From Erysipelotrichaceae bacterium (lineage in GTDB: Bacteria > Bacillota_I > Bacilli_A > Erysipelotrichales > Coprobacillaceae): 24,097 nucleotides of DNA. The stretch spans positions 1 to 24,097 of the forward strand of contig JAGZJH010000034.1 in the NCBI GenBank assembly GCA_018365815.1, in the 5' to 3' direction. The stretch's first letter is position 1. Every line of letters starts with the position of its first letter. Made by a program: the position numbers and the translations under genes. Shown one piece after another: positions 6,730 to 13,736 of this stretch. Below the pieces are notes generated by a model. It saw only the letters and a program-made list of their open reading frames with translations, was not told the DNA's origin and did no database searches.

Positions 6730-7800
6730 ATGGCTGAAAATATGAAGTTTGAATTACTAGCAAGCAGTATAAAGGAAATAAGTGCCAAAGCTAGTAACGC
6801 TGCTAAAAGAGCAGTAAATCAATCAATGACACTTAGAAACTGGGCAATAGGTTATTATATTGTTGAGTATGAACAAGGTGGAAGTGATAGAGCGGAATAT
6901 GGTGCAAATCTATTAAAGAATTTAGAAAAACAAATTGACGAAAAAGGTATGAATGTAACTTTATTTAAAAGTTGTCGTCAGTTTTATCTCGTGTATCCTC
7001 AAATTGGTTCGACAGTGTCGAACCTTTTTGCTTTATCTACTGATTCAAAAGATTTTAAGATATCTAATCAATTTAAAACGGATGCAGATACACTTTTGAA
7101 TAATTTATCTTTTTCTCATATTAGAGAAATTATGGTATTAGAAGATGAATTTGAACGATTCTTTTATGAAACAGAATGTATTAAGTGTAATTGGAGTGTA
7201 AGGGAACTAAGAAGGCAAATAAAGACTAATCTATATGTAAGAGCTGGTATTAGTAAAAATCCAAAACAGTTATTAGAAGTAACAAAGGGAAAAGATAATA
7301 CATTTTTACCGACGATTAAAGATCCATTTACATTTGAATTTCTTGGTTTGGATGTAAAAGAGTCTGTATCTGAAACAGATTTAGAGCAAGCTCTTATGGA
7401 TCATTTACAAGAATTCATGATTGAACTTGGTCAAGGATTTTGTTTTGAAGCAAGGCAAAAGAAAATTATTATTGACGATAAATATTATTTCGTAGACCTA
7501 GTTTTCTATAATCGATTGCTGCACTGTAATGTAATTATTGAACTAAAAAATGATGAATTTAGACATGAAGATTTAGGACAGTTAAATGCTTATGTTGGTT
7601 ACTATAAAAAGCACGAAATGATAGAGGGAGATAATCCGCCTGTAGGCATATTACTATGTACGGACAAAGGTAATGAGATGGTTGAATACGCATTGTCTAG
7701 AATGGATAATCAATTGTTTGTTTCTACATATATGTTACATCTTCCAGATAAGAAAAAATTGAAAGAGTTTATAGTTAAAGAGATGGCAGATATGTGTTAA
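6730..7800 (+). CDS. YhcG/DUF1016-type PD-(D/E)XK nuclease
   Basis: A complete 356-residue member of the YhcG (DUF1016) family. The N-terminal YhcG_N domain (about 10-165) includes the typical LRNWAIGYYIVEYEQGG and SCRQFYLVYP blocks. The C-terminal PD-(D/E)XK domain (about 205-350) shows the predicted catalytic set Asp256 (VDLVFYNR), Glu271 and Lys273 (IIELK), and the Gln284/Tyr288 helix (GQLNAYVGYY). Related proteins are often found beside type I restriction-modification genes or in defence islands, but their biochemical role is poorly settled. Here no restriction-modification gene is adjacent: upstream is a surface-protein stump and downstream an inverted-repeat segment and tRNA-His. The start follows AAGGAG by eight bases. 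All motifs are intact, so it is probably functional. Confidence 0.9.
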   Translation: MAENMKFELLASSIKEISAKASNAAKRAVNQSMTLRNWAIGYYIVEYEQGGSDRAEYGANLLKNLEKQIDEKGMNVTLFKSCRQFYLVYPQIGSTVSNLFALSTDSKDFKISNQFKTDADTLLNNLSFSHIREIMVLEDEFERFFYETECIKCNWSVRELRRQIKTNLYVRAGISKNPKQLLEVTKGKDNTFLPTIKDPFTFEFLGLDVKESVSETDLEQALMDHLQEFMIELGQGFCFEARQKKIIIDDKYYFVDLVFYNRLLHCNVIIELKNDEFRHEDLGQLNAYVGYYKKHEMIEGDNPPVGILLCTDKGNEMVEYALSRMDNQLFVSTYMLHLPDKKKLKEFIVKEMADMC

Positions 7801-7826
7801 AATAAAGTATAAACTGCGTTTATAAA

Positions 7827-7916
7827 ATATCAAAAATAATCTATCATCGGTTTGACACGAGAGGGAACAAAGAATACTATCAATTTCAGTACGGTTTTTA
7901 GATTATTTTTGGATAT
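7827..7916. repeat. 90-bp inverted-repeat-bounded segment
   Basis: CAAAAATAATCTA at 7831-7843 is repeated inverted at 7899-7911. Pairing extends outward through ATAT with one bulged base, giving a 17-bp terminal repeat around about 55 bases of unmatched sequence. No open reading frame fits inside and no T run follows. A separate small hairpin, TATAAAC-TGC-GTTTATA, lies just upstream (about 7808-7824). It could be a miniature inverted-repeat element, an RNA structure ending the nuclease transcript, or a decayed IS. Confidence 0.5.
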
Positions 7917-7924
7917 AAGTTTTT

Positions 7925-7955
7925 AATAAAATAAAAAAGATACCGAAGTATCTTT
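7925..7955 (-). terminator. tRNA-His terminator (UUCG loop)
   Basis: On the minus strand AAAGATAC-TTCG-GTATCTTT (7955-7936) is followed by TTTATTTT. It lies 12 bases beyond the tRNA-His CCA end. Confidence 0.9.
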
Positions 7956-7966
7956 ACCTTATCAAT

Positions 7967-8043
7967 TGGGGCGATCGATGGGGATCGAACCCACGCATGC
8001 CAGAGCCACAATCTGGTGTGTTAACCACTTCACCACGATCGCC
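7967..8043 (-). tRNA. tRNA-His (GUG)
   Basis: The minus strand folds as a complete tRNA. The acceptor stem is GCGATCG/CGATCGC with the extra 5' G(-1) opposite C73 that is the identity element of tRNA-His. The anticodon loop has GTG, the T-loop is TTCGATC, and CCA is encoded. It is followed at once by a terminator with a UUCG loop, so it is transcribed alone. Confidence 0.97.
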
Positions 8044-8144
8044 ATATCATTTAAGGCAATAGTTATTATATATGAATAAAAGTCATTTGTAAAGTATAAA
8101 ATGAAAATATTTTAAAAATCTTCATCGATATTCTTAAAAAGAAT

Positions 8145-8174
8145 TTGATATTTACAGTTTGTTTTAGTTATAAT
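8145..8174 (+). promoter_or_regulatory. Promoter of the MerR-family gene
   Basis: TTGATA (8145-8150) and TATAAT (8169-8174) are separated by 18 bases, 60 bases before the ATG. Between them and the gene lies GATCT-TTT-AGATC (8201-8213), a small palindrome of unknown role. Confidence 0.65.
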
Positions 8175-8233
8175 GGTATTAAAGAAAGTACAATCTAATT
8201 GATCTTTTAGATCGTTTAAAAGGAGATAAAAAA

Positions 8234-8623
8234 ATGACTATTAAAGAAGTGAGTAAACAATTTAATATTAGTAGTGCAACTTTAAGATATTATGAAAAAA
8301 TAGGACTTATGGATCCGGTTACTAAAAATGAAAGCGGACATCGAGAATATGAGGAAAAAGATTTACGAAGAATAAATTTTATTAAATGTATGCGAACTTC
8401 AGGGGTAAGTATTGAGGGAATTAAAAAATATGTTGATTTATTTAATGAAGGGGAGCATACAATCTCAGAACGTAAACAAATATTAGTTGAACAACTTAAT
8501 GAATTAACTTTACAAGTTGAAAATTTACAGAAAGTAGTGACATATTTAAAAAATAAAATTGAAAATTATGAAGAAACACTTGTAAAAAGGGAAATGGAAC
8601 AACGTCAAAAGTCAAAGAATTAA
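8234..8623 (+). CDS. MerR-family regulator, AdhR/NmlR-like
   Basis: A 129-residue MerR-type transcription factor. The N-terminal winged helix (1-70) begins MTIKEVSKQFNISSATLRYYEKIGL, the classical MerR recognition helix with RYYE. A long coiled coil follows (about 80-120), and there is no metal-binding Cys cluster at the C-terminus. A single Cys at position 52 (FIKCMRTSG) matches in position the Cys52 that senses aldehydes or electrophiles by alkylation in Bacillus AdhR, so the AdhR/NmlR subgroup is likely. MerR proteins activate promoters with a long spacer. The neighbouring operon promoter at 8632-8660 has a normal 17-base spacer, so the target is not evident. The start follows AAGGAG by nine bases. 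The gene ends 85 bases before the dihydrofolate reductase operon. Confidence 0.88.
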   Translation: MTIKEVSKQFNISSATLRYYEKIGLMDPVTKNESGHREYEEKDLRRINFIKCMRTSGVSIEGIKKYVDLFNEGEHTISERKQILVEQLNELTLQVENLQKVVTYLKNKIENYEETLVKREMEQRQKSKN

Positions 8624-8631
8624 TTTATTTT

Positions 8632-8660
8632 ATGACATTATTCAAGACTTATGCTATACT
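8632..8660 (+). promoter_or_regulatory. Promoter of the folA-plsC-PAP2-permease operon
   Basis: ATGACA (8632-8637) and TATACT (8655-8660) with a 17-base spacer, about 48 bases upstream of the dihydrofolate reductase start. The -35 box matches five of six consensus positions. Confidence 0.65.
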
Positions 8661-8708
8661 GTTATTTCAGTAAGTCAGGTAATGACGTTTAAAAAGGTGG
8701 TGTTGTGA

Positions 8709-9188
8709 TTGATTTCAATCATTGTTGCTTGTGATTCAAATTTTTTAATTGGTAAAAAAGGGACTAATAATGGTATGCCTTGGATCAATTCAGAGGATTT
8801 AGAGCATTTTAAAAAAACGACTATGAATCATACCATTATTATGGGAAGAAAGACTTTTGAAATCATTGGTAGACCTTTACCAAATCGTCGGACAATCGTT
8901 GTCAGTCAAAGCTGTTTGAATATTTTAAGTAATCAAGTTTTGGTATGCAATCAGTTACAACCATTGTTGAAGTATTATAAAAATTGTAATGAAAAGATTT
9001 ATGTTTGTGGAGGAGCTTCGATTTACAAACAATCTTTAGATTATGTAGATGAGTTGATTATTTCAAAAATTCCGGGAACTTACATCGGAGATACATATTT
9101 TCCAAAATTTAGTTTAAAGGAGTTTAAGTGTGTAGAAGTTATTTTATTTAAAACTTTTAGATTAGAAATTTATAGGAGAGTCAAATGA
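8709..9188 (+). CDS. folA: Dihydrofolate reductase
   Basis: Reduces dihydrofolate to tetrahydrofolate with NADPH, in the cytoplasm, for thymidylate and purine synthesis. The 159-residue length is normal. Conserved blocks are ISIIVACDSNFLIGKKG (N-terminal strand and Met20-like loop), MPWINSEDLEHFKK (the catalytic acidic residue is in SED), IIMGRKTFEIIGRPLP (NADPH-binding and GRPLP signature) and IYVCGGASIYKQ (the GG of the cofactor site). Translation begins at TTG 8709, with AAAGGTGGT about nine bases upstream; no ATG or in-frame GTG is available near the first strand. The stop overlaps the next gene's ATG by four bases (ATGA), so the two are translationally coupled. No thyA gene is adjacent. 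Confidence 0.93.
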   Translation: MISIIVACDSNFLIGKKGTNNGMPWINSEDLEHFKKTTMNHTIIMGRKTFEIIGRPLPNRRTIVVSQSCLNILSNQVLVCNQLQPLLKYYKNCNEKIYVCGGASIYKQSLDYVDELIISKIPGTYIGDTYFPKFSLKEFKCVEVILFKTFRLEIYRRVK

Positions 9189-9901
9189 AAAGAATAGTTT
9201 TAATTGTATTACGTGTGTTATGGATTGTTCCGTATTGGTTAATCCAGTTGAAAAAATATGAAAATACTGAAAAATATAGTTTAGATGAACGTTATCGCTT
9301 TGTACGTAGTTTTATTAATCGAGTGATTAAGGTCGCAAGGGTTGATGTGGTAGTTAGCGGTGAGGATAAATTACCTAAAGAAAATGGGTATTTAATTGCC
9401 CCTAATCACCAAGGGTTGTTTGATCCTTTGATTATTGCACATACACATAGTCGACCACTAACTGCAGTGGTTAAAGTAGAACTTGAAAAGGTGATTGTAG
9501 TAAAGTCAATTATTAAGGCATTGAATGCAAAACCGATGGATCGTTCTAATTTAAGGGCTTCAATGAAGGTAATGAGAGCAGTTACTAAGGAAATTGGTGA
9601 AGGTGTAAATTATATTATTTTCCCTGAAGGAACACGTTCTAAAAAACAAAATGAAATGTTGGAGTTTAAAGGTGGAACTTTTAAAACTGCGATTGATGTT
9701 AAAAAACCTATTGTACCAGTAGCATTAATAGATTGTTATAAGGTATTTGATAGTAATTCAATTAAACGTGTAACAGCACAAATTCATTATTTAGATCCAA
9801 TTTATCCTGATGAATATGAAGAAATGAGTACTATTGAAGTGGCTCATCTTGTCCAAAGTCGTATTCAAGAAAAAATGAGTGAAGTATTAAGTGAAAGATA
9901 A
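9185..9901 (+). CDS. plsC: 1-acyl-glycerol-3-phosphate acyltransferase (PlsC-type)
   Basis: Transfers an acyl group to the sn-2 position of lysophosphatidic acid, making phosphatidic acid for membrane lipids. The 238-residue protein has an N-terminal hydrophobic segment (about 3-22). It carries the acyltransferase motifs NHQGLFD (His75 and Asp80 of HX4D) and FPEGTRS (146-152), with a GGTFKTA block after it and VPVALI later. It starts four bases inside the end of folA and overlaps the next gene by 11 bases. Its partner, a PAP2 phosphatase next in the operon, would convert phosphatidic acid to diacylglycerol, so a lipid-metabolism link is plausible. Confidence 0.9.
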   Translation: MKRIVLIVLRVLWIVPYWLIQLKKYENTEKYSLDERYRFVRSFINRVIKVARVDVVVSGEDKLPKENGYLIAPNHQGLFDPLIIAHTHSRPLTAVVKVELEKVIVVKSIIKALNAKPMDRSNLRASMKVMRAVTKEIGEGVNYIIFPEGTRSKKQNEMLEFKGGTFKTAIDVKKPIVPVALIDCYKVFDSNSIKRVTAQIHYLDPIYPDEYEEMSTIEVAHLVQSRIQEKMSEVLSER

Positions 9902-10481
9902 AAATAAGATTATTTTATTTTGTTTGTCTGTTGTATTTATAATGATTTTACTAATTAAAAGTGAAATCATTCTTCCTTTGGATCAATTTTTTTATCATTT
10001 AGTTGGATTTATTCACTTTCCTTGGGTAACAATATTAATGAAGTGGGTATCTAATTTAGGTTCTGCACCATTTTACTTTATTGTATGTTTAACCTTTATT
10101 GCGATTAATAGAAAATGGGGGATTATTTTAGCGACGAATGTGACTTTAGCTTTTTTAGTGAATGCCACTTTAAAATTAATATTCACTCGTGAACGTCCGT
10201 TAATGATGCTTGTTGAAGCGAGTGGATATAGTTTACCTAGTGGACATTCATGTAGTGCTATGGCATTTTATGGAACGTTGTTTTATTTAATCTCTAAAAG
10301 TCATTTGAGATATAAGAAAGTGATGATGATAGGGTGCGAGTGTTTAATTTTATTAATAGGTTTTAGTCGTATTTATTTACGTGTTCATTATTTTAGTGAT
10401 GTTGTGACTGGTTTTATGTTAGGAATGGCAGTTATTTCGTTTTTATTAAATAATGTATTTAAGAAATGGGTGAGTTTGTGA
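9891..10481 (+). CDS. PAP2-family membrane phosphatase
   Basis: A 196-residue membrane phosphatase of the PAP2 superfamily, with about five or six hydrophobic segments. The three active-site motifs are complete: KLIFTRERP (Lys95 to Pro103), PSGH at 116-119, and SRIYLRVHYFSD with Arg160, His166 and Asp170. Likely substrates are phosphatidate, phosphatidylglycerol phosphate or undecaprenyl pyrophosphate; sequence alone does not decide. The start is GTG 9891, overlapping the end of plsC by 11 bases, with only a weak ribosome binding site, which suggests coupling. The end overlaps the next gene. Confidence 0.9.
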   Translation: MKDKNKIILFCLSVVFIMILLIKSEIILPLDQFFYHLVGFIHFPWVTILMKWVSNLGSAPFYFIVCLTFIAINRKWGIILATNVTLAFLVNATLKLIFTRERPLMMLVEASGYSLPSGHSCSAMAFYGTLFYLISKSHLRYKKVMMIGCECLILLIGFSRIYLRVHYFSDVVTGFMLGMAVISFLLNNVFKKWVSL

Positions 10482-11590
10482 AAAAAGAAAGAATAAAGCG
10501 ATATATTGAAATTTTTTTATTGGCAGTGGCGATCATTGTGTTTTATAAAATGTTTGATAGTTTAGGAGTGTTGTATAAGGGTGTTCAATTAATTTTATCT
10601 ATTTTACTACCTTTTATTGTAGGGGGAGCATTGGCTTATTTTTTATATCCGCTTTGTAAAGGGGTAGAGAGTTTATTGTTGAAGACAAAAAATAAAAAGA
10701 TTATTGAAAAACGATTATCACTAAGTGTGTTTATTACTTATTTTTCTTTTTTGTTTATTTTAATTGTCTTAATGACTTATTTAATTCCATTAACTATTAA
10801 TAATATCATCGATTTTCTTTCTAAAGCACCGCAATTTTATGAAGAATTAGAAACGTTTTTATCTAATGTTATTAAAAATGAGAAAATACTTTCATGGATT
10901 GAGCCTTTATTAGAGGAAACTCAATTGCCGGTTGATTCGTTTTTTAATTTGGATATTTTTAAGTATGCACAAGGCGCAATCAGTACTGCTAGTACCGTTT
11001 TTTCATGGCTGATGGGACTTGTTATTTGTCCGTATTTTTTATTTGAACGTCGTAATTTAATGCATATTTTTGATCAAGTGGCTTCGATTTTTATTGATGA
11101 TAAGAAAATCCAATTTATTCATGTTTATGCTTTAAAAATACATCGTATTTTTTCTGATTTTATTTATGGAAAGGCAATTGATTCTTTAATTATTGGGATT
11201 ATTGCTTTAGTTGGGTTATCACTTCTTAAAATTAAGTTTGCTTTTGTATTGGCGTTAATTATTATGATCACTAATATGATTCCTTATTTTGGACCGTTTA
11301 TTGGCGGTATTCCGGTAGTTATTATTACTTTTATTATTATGAGTCCGATTAAGGCGTTTTGGGTAGCGTTGTTTATTTTTGCGTTACAACAATTTGATGG
11401 TTTGATTTTAGGTCCGGCTATTTTAGGTGATTCAGTGGGAATTAGTCCGTTTTGGATTATTTTTGCAATTACTTTGTTTGGCGGTTTATGGGGCTTTGTT
11501 GGAATGTTTATAGGGGTCCCACTTATTGTAGTAATTCGTATGGTTATTGGAGATATATTAGCTTATAAAAGTGCAAAAGAACTTACCTGA
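10466..11590 (+). CDS. AI-2E/PerM-family membrane permease
   Basis: A 374-residue multi-pass membrane protein of the AI-2E transporter (formerly UPF0118/PerM) family. The pattern is two N-terminal membrane segments with LLPFIVGGALAYFLYP, a soluble part rich in charged residues (about 70-170), and a C-terminal membrane block with MIPYFGPFIGGIPVVII and LGDSVGISPFWIIFAI, both family signatures. Members export AI-2 or act in Na+/H+ exchange; the role here is not established. The ATG at 10466 overlaps PAP2 by 16 bases. An alternative GTG at 10478 overlaps its stop as GTGA and is equally plausible. It is the last gene of the operon. Confidence 0.87.
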   Translation: MGEFVKKERIKRYIEIFLLAVAIIVFYKMFDSLGVLYKGVQLILSILLPFIVGGALAYFLYPLCKGVESLLLKTKNKKIIEKRLSLSVFITYFSFLFILIVLMTYLIPLTINNIIDFLSKAPQFYEELETFLSNVIKNEKILSWIEPLLEETQLPVDSFFNLDIFKYAQGAISTASTVFSWLMGLVICPYFLFERRNLMHIFDQVASIFIDDKKIQFIHVYALKIHRIFSDFIYGKAIDSLIIGIIALVGLSLLKIKFAFVLALIIMITNMIPYFGPFIGGIPVVIITFIIMSPIKAFWVALFIFALQQFDGLILGPAILGDSVGISPFWIIFAITLFGGLWGFVGMFIGVPLIVVIRMVIGDILAYKSAKELT

Positions 11591-11608
11591 TGATAATTTG
11601 GTTCTTTT
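11575..11608 (+). terminator. Possible operon terminator overlapping the permease stop
   Basis: AAAAGAAC (11575-11582) pairs with GTTCTTTT (11601-11608) across an 18-base loop that includes the stop codon. The following T content is modest, so this is tentative. Confidence 0.35.
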
Positions 11609-11835
11609 AAATCATTTTAGTTTATGGTAAAATATTTTTAATGTTGAATGTGTTGAATTAAGATTGGTAGTTTTTGTGAGAGTGGATAGAGTGAGTTTTT
11701 TTAACTCACTTGAATTTGATGGGTAGATTTTTAGTGAATAGGTGTTTTGTAGTTTGGTAAGATTGATTGTACCCTTTTTAAGTGTAATGTGCATGGTGTT
11801 ATTGTATAATCATCTATGACATTATATGAACATTA
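11609..11835. other. Intergenic stretch without a recognisable gene
   Basis: About 230 bases with unusual strand composition: the plus strand is rich in T and G and poor in C, and an open minus-strand frame here encodes a low-complexity Lys/Thr/Leu string with no ribosome binding site. A hairpin AGTGAGTT-TTTTT-AACTCACT occurs at about 11690-11710. It is the approach to the tRNA-Arg attachment region. Confidence 0.4.
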
Positions 11836-11880
11836 TTCCCCGTTAGTTAAATGGATATAACGAGACCCTCCTAAGGGGAA
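11836..11880 (+). pseudogene. tRNA-Arg-like 5' half (CCU anticodon loop)
   Basis: The sequence CGTTAGTTAAATGGATATAA followed by CGAGACCCTCCTAAG has the D-arm and anticodon-loop pattern of a tRNA-Arg(CCU). After the anticodon loop the expected complement of GAGACC is absent, and no T-arm or CCA follows. The flanks can pair as TTCCCC..TTAG with CTAA..GGGGAA, making a closed hairpin instead. It shares CCTCCTAAG with the intact tRNA-Arg 90 bases downstream. It may be a tRNA cut at the anticodon by integration, or a decayed copy. Confidence 0.45.
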
Positions 11881-11928
11881 GCTAAGCTAAGCCCTTTTCA
11901 TTAGCAAAATCTTAAATATTTAACACCT

Positions 11929-12005
11929 GCCCTCGTACCTCATCAGGATAGAGGAATCGCCTCCTAAGCGATCTGTGGTTGGTTCGAGTCCAATCGAGGG
12001 CGCCA
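11929..12005 (+). tRNA. tRNA-Arg (CCU)
   Basis: A complete tRNA: acceptor GCCCTCG/CGAGGGC, D-arm CCTC..GAGG, anticodon stem ATCGC/GCGAT with loop CTCCTAA (anticodon CCT), T-loop TTCGAGT, discriminator G and encoded CCA. It borders the integrative module, whose integrase gene ends 271 bases away on the opposite strand; tRNA genes are frequent integration targets. Confidence 0.96.
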
Positions 12006-12103
12006 TTTTTGCCGATAAATAGGGCTCATTTTAACTACTGAGCTATTTTAATAAAAATAAATAAATTCAAGTAAATTTTTAAATTACTTCGTTTATTTAG
12101 ATT

Positions 12104-12133
12104 GCAATCAGTTTTTAACTGGTTGCTTTTTTT
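12104..12133 (+). terminator. Terminator downstream of tRNA-Arg
   Basis: GCAATCAGTT (12104-12113) pairs with AACTGGTTGC (12117-12126) with one wobble pair, followed by seven T. Confidence 0.85.
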
Positions 12134-12161
12134 AATCGGATTCGAACTTTTTTGACCCTAT

Positions 12162-12205
12162 TTTTGCTAATGAAAATGAGGGTTTTGCTAATTTGAAAAT
12201 TAGCA
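12162..12205. repeat. Repeated TTGCTAAT motifs beside the integrase end
   Basis: The motif TTTTGCTAAT occurs at about 12163-12172 and 12183-12192, and inverted as ATTAGCAA at about 12199-12206. The last two form a near-continuous palindrome (TTGCTAATTT-GA-AAATTAGCAA) followed by a T run. The 15-base sequence TTTTCATTAGCAAAA at 11895-11909 is a perfect inverted copy of the first, so the motif flanks the intact tRNA-Arg. Arm-type integrase or excisionase sites are a reasonable guess. Confidence 0.45.
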
Positions 12206-12221
12206 AGCTTTTTTAATGAAA

Positions 12222-12268
12222 TAAAAAACTTACTTCTTTTGAGTGATTAACTCTCTGAAATAAGTGTT
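12222..12268. terminator. Possible bidirectional terminator after the integrase
   Basis: AAAAACTTA..GAGT pairs imperfectly with ACTC..TAAGTGTTTTT, with T runs on both strands. It lies directly beyond the integrase stop codon. Confidence 0.4.
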
Positions 12269-12275
12269 TTTTTAT

Positions 12276-13640
12276 TTATTTTAATGCCTCTACTAATTGT
12301 GACATCAACTCTGGATTGGACTTTAATGCATCAACTAATGAATCTATATCAACTTCACTAGATTGACTCTTTTGATAATCCACACCATTACCAGAATTCT
12401 TATAAAAAGTATCATCAAATTTTTGTGCATTAACTTTACGATCTTCGTCTAATATGTGACTATATACTTCCATGACCATATCTGCTTGTGAATGTCCCGT
12501 ATCTCCTTGAGTAGCTTTTATATCCCCATGATTTAGTTTTAGTTTATATGTTGTACTTGAATGACGGAATGAATGAAAAACTATCGCTGGTAATCCAGTT
12601 TCATCTGTTAATTTTTTTAATGACTTTCGTATTACATTATGTGAGCATTGTCTACCATCTTCAAAACTAATGACTAAATCATAATCAGTATATTCATCAC
12701 CGAAGAATTCTTTATATTTTTGTTGCTCTTCTTCCCATTCACGTAATATCAAAGCTAATGTTCTAGGTAACCATACTTTACGAACACTACTATCTGTCTT
12801 AGGCTTTTTTAATACCATAGCAGTTTTATAAGTTTTATTAGGTATACGATTTGGGAAAGTAAAGATTACATCTTTTTCGTCTAATGCGTGTAATGCTCTA
12901 GCCGATACTTGCTCTAATTCACAAGTTACCAATATGTGAGCGTCATCTTTTTCTAGATATTCATCACTAATAAATACATCTTTCCATCGAAGTCCTAGCA
13001 ATTCACCTAAACGTAATGAACATGCAAAAGATAAGTGAATCGCAATAGCAAGTTTTGGATCTTCACAATGATCTAAAGCTGTAATAATCATATCTGAAGT
13101 CCAAATATCCCTTTTCTTGTAAACATGTTTTGGTGGATCAACATTGAGAAATGGATTCTTTGCTATTAATTCCCATTTCACTGCCATACCAAATGCACAT
13201 TTTAAACTTTTGTTTAAAGCTTTAATTGTTCCAGTAGAAACTTTATGTTTAGTTTTTAAAATTCGATTTGCAGCACTATCGGTTTTCAATAAATCACGAT
13301 AATACTTCTCTATTATCAATGGAGTTATATCTTGCAATGCTATATTTCCTAATATTGGACGTACATAGTTATCAAAATCTCGTAAAGTTTTTTCATAGGT
13401 ACTCATTGACCATTTCTTCACACCATACAGATCAATAAATAAGTCCAAGAATTCATTGACTGTCTGTGCATTTGGGACAATAAATGTTTTGTTATCTTGT
13501 TGACTCTCTATTTGAGATTTTCTTACTCTAGCTTCATTATAGCTATCATATGATTCCCATTTTTGTTTTTTATTTCCTTTTCCATCATCGTAAGTATAAA
13601 CAACAGCATATTTCTTATTTCTTTTTTGTATTGATGCCAT
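12276..13640 (-). CDS. Tyrosine recombinase / integrase, catalytically complete
   Basis: A 454-residue phage/ICE-type integrase that would catalyse site-specific integration and excision. It has an N-terminal arm-binding domain (about 1-45, KYAVVYTYDDGKGNKK), a SAM-like core-binding domain (about 60-165), and the catalytic domain. The active-site residues are all present: Arg210 (SLRLGELLGL), Lys281 (KKPKTDSS), His356 and Arg359 (HSFRHSS), His383 (GDTGHS) and the nucleophile Tyr393 (VYSHIL). An extra C-terminal tail ends in NPELMSQLVEALK, also found in the neighbouring paralogue. The start follows AAAGGAGAA. It is the last gene of the minus-strand module and faces tRNA-Arg, the likely attachment locus. 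Confidence 0.95.
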   Translation of the reverse strand: MASIQKRNKKYAVVYTYDDGKGNKKQKWESYDSYNEARVRKSQIESQQDNKTFIVPNAQTVNEFLDLFIDLYGVKKWSMSTYEKTLRDFDNYVRPILGNIALQDITPLIIEKYYRDLLKTDSAANRILKTKHKVSTGTIKALNKSLKCAFGMAVKWELIAKNPFLNVDPPKHVYKKRDIWTSDMIITALDHCEDPKLAIAIHLSFACSLRLGELLGLRWKDVFISDEYLEKDDAHILVTCELEQVSARALHALDEKDVIFTFPNRIPNKTYKTAMVLKKPKTDSSVRKVWLPRTLALILREWEEEQQKYKEFFGDEYTDYDLVISFEDGRQCSHNVIRKSLKKLTDETGLPAIVFHSFRHSSTTYKLKLNHGDIKATQGDTGHSQADMVMEVYSHILDEDRKVNAQKFDDTFYKNSGNGVDYQKSQSSEVDIDSLVDALKSNPELMSQLVEALK

Positions 13641-13736
13641 AAATCATTCTCCTTTCGTTGTTTACAAGATAATTCTAGGAAAAATTAAAAATAAAATCGA
13701 ATGTACAAATTTTTAAACTGTAAAAAAGCGAAACAG

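Noticed and set aside
11612..11794. Open minus-strand frame of 60 codons before the tRNA-Arg region
   Set aside because: Low-complexity Lys/Thr/Ser/Leu composition, no ribosome binding site, and it starts in composition-skewed intergenic DNA.
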